Assembly: GCA_001769505.1 (NCBI GenBank)
Contig: MEOF01000049.1
Location: 62,001 to 126,000, forward strand
Reading direction: 5' to 3'
Length of the DNA: 64,000 nt
DNA from: Bacteroidetes bacterium GWF2_33_38
GTDB taxonomy: Bacteria; Bacteroidota; Bacteroidia; Bacteroidales; GWF2-33-38
Shown here: positions 63,962-64,000 of the stretch, piece after piece
How the letters are laid out: each line of letters opens with the position of its first letter
Position numbering within the stretch: the stretch's first letter is position 1
The notes under the pieces: model-generated
Told to the model about the DNA's origin: nothing
Database searches by the model: none
What the model saw: the letters and a program-made list of their open reading frames with translations, nothing else
Position numbers and translations under genes: made by a program

Positions 63962-64000
63962 TTTTAATATATTTAATTATTCAACAAATCTTTTAATTTA

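Overview
The window comes from an AT-rich member of the Bacteroidota, probably a Bacteroidales or Marinilabiliales-like environmental lineage. The support is several large secreted proteins with type IX secretion (T9SS) C-terminal domains, SprB and PKD-like repeats, a FISUMP domain, a TonB-dependent receptor of the CarboxypepD_reg/OMP_b-brl type, acpP-fabF-rnc and rpmF-plsX-fabH gene orders, and promoter -7 boxes of the Bacteroidota form TAnnTTTG. No rRNA, tRNA, CRISPR array, transposase or phage gene was seen.

Layout. 1-1683: 3' part of a LamG/Ig/CHU_C surface protein. 1758-5689: TonB-dependent receptor, divergent tyrS. 5733-9254: two Wzz-type chain-length proteins and an O-antigen-ligase-like protein. 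9263-11770: TPR-PAS-SpoIIE phosphatase. 11847-14112: acpP-fabF-rnc on the minus strand. 14275-15325: purN and an OsmC protein. 15654-26903: apparent four-gene operon of a 2252-aa SprB-repeat adhesin, a HAMP-SpoIIE phosphatase, a TPR-class III adenylate cyclase and a DUF5808 membrane peptide. 26931-33425: ten-gene minus-strand arsenic operon (arsR, a small thioredoxin, two ArsF-like proteins, arsG, an ArsP-type permease, arsC, arsM, a four-helix-bundle protein, acr3). 33447-34128: gene-free, with inverted repeats and an orphan plus-strand terminator. 34129-40293: beta-helix protein and a 1608-aa repeat protein. 40528-42606: TorF-like porin and amt. 42787-44957: XRE-ImmA/IrrE plus PIN-like toxin-antitoxin-type pair bracketed by diverged direct repeats of about 155 bp, followed by a cysteine-rich orphan. 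45967-48410: NarL-type two-component pair. 48708-59524: metabolism, transport and housekeeping genes, lipA and a BNR-repeat T9SS protein. 59654-63961: gap, two AtpI-like membrane proteins, bactofilin, fabH-plsX-rpmF.

Working together. The arsenic operon covers arsenate reduction (ArsC), arsenite export (Acr3), methylation (ArsM) and probable organoarsenical handling (ArsP, ArsF/ArsG). Two sensor proteins share a periplasmic TPR front end but carry different outputs, a PP2C phosphatase or an adenylate cyclase. The cyclase sits in one operon with a giant adhesin and a second phosphatase.

The least explained signal is a family of degenerate short-period repeats (units like ATTAGCACATT, GAGTTATGAGTAAT and AAAAGTTAAAAGTG). 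They fill the ars spacers, supply the stop codons of arsC and arsR, bracket the four-helix-bundle gene with a 37-bp direct repeat, and occur in frame as a palindrome inside the SpoIIE gene at 24232-24311. This repeat and four-helix-bundle association, together with the repeat-bracketed toxin-antitoxin cassette, is the best candidate for an undescribed element in the window.
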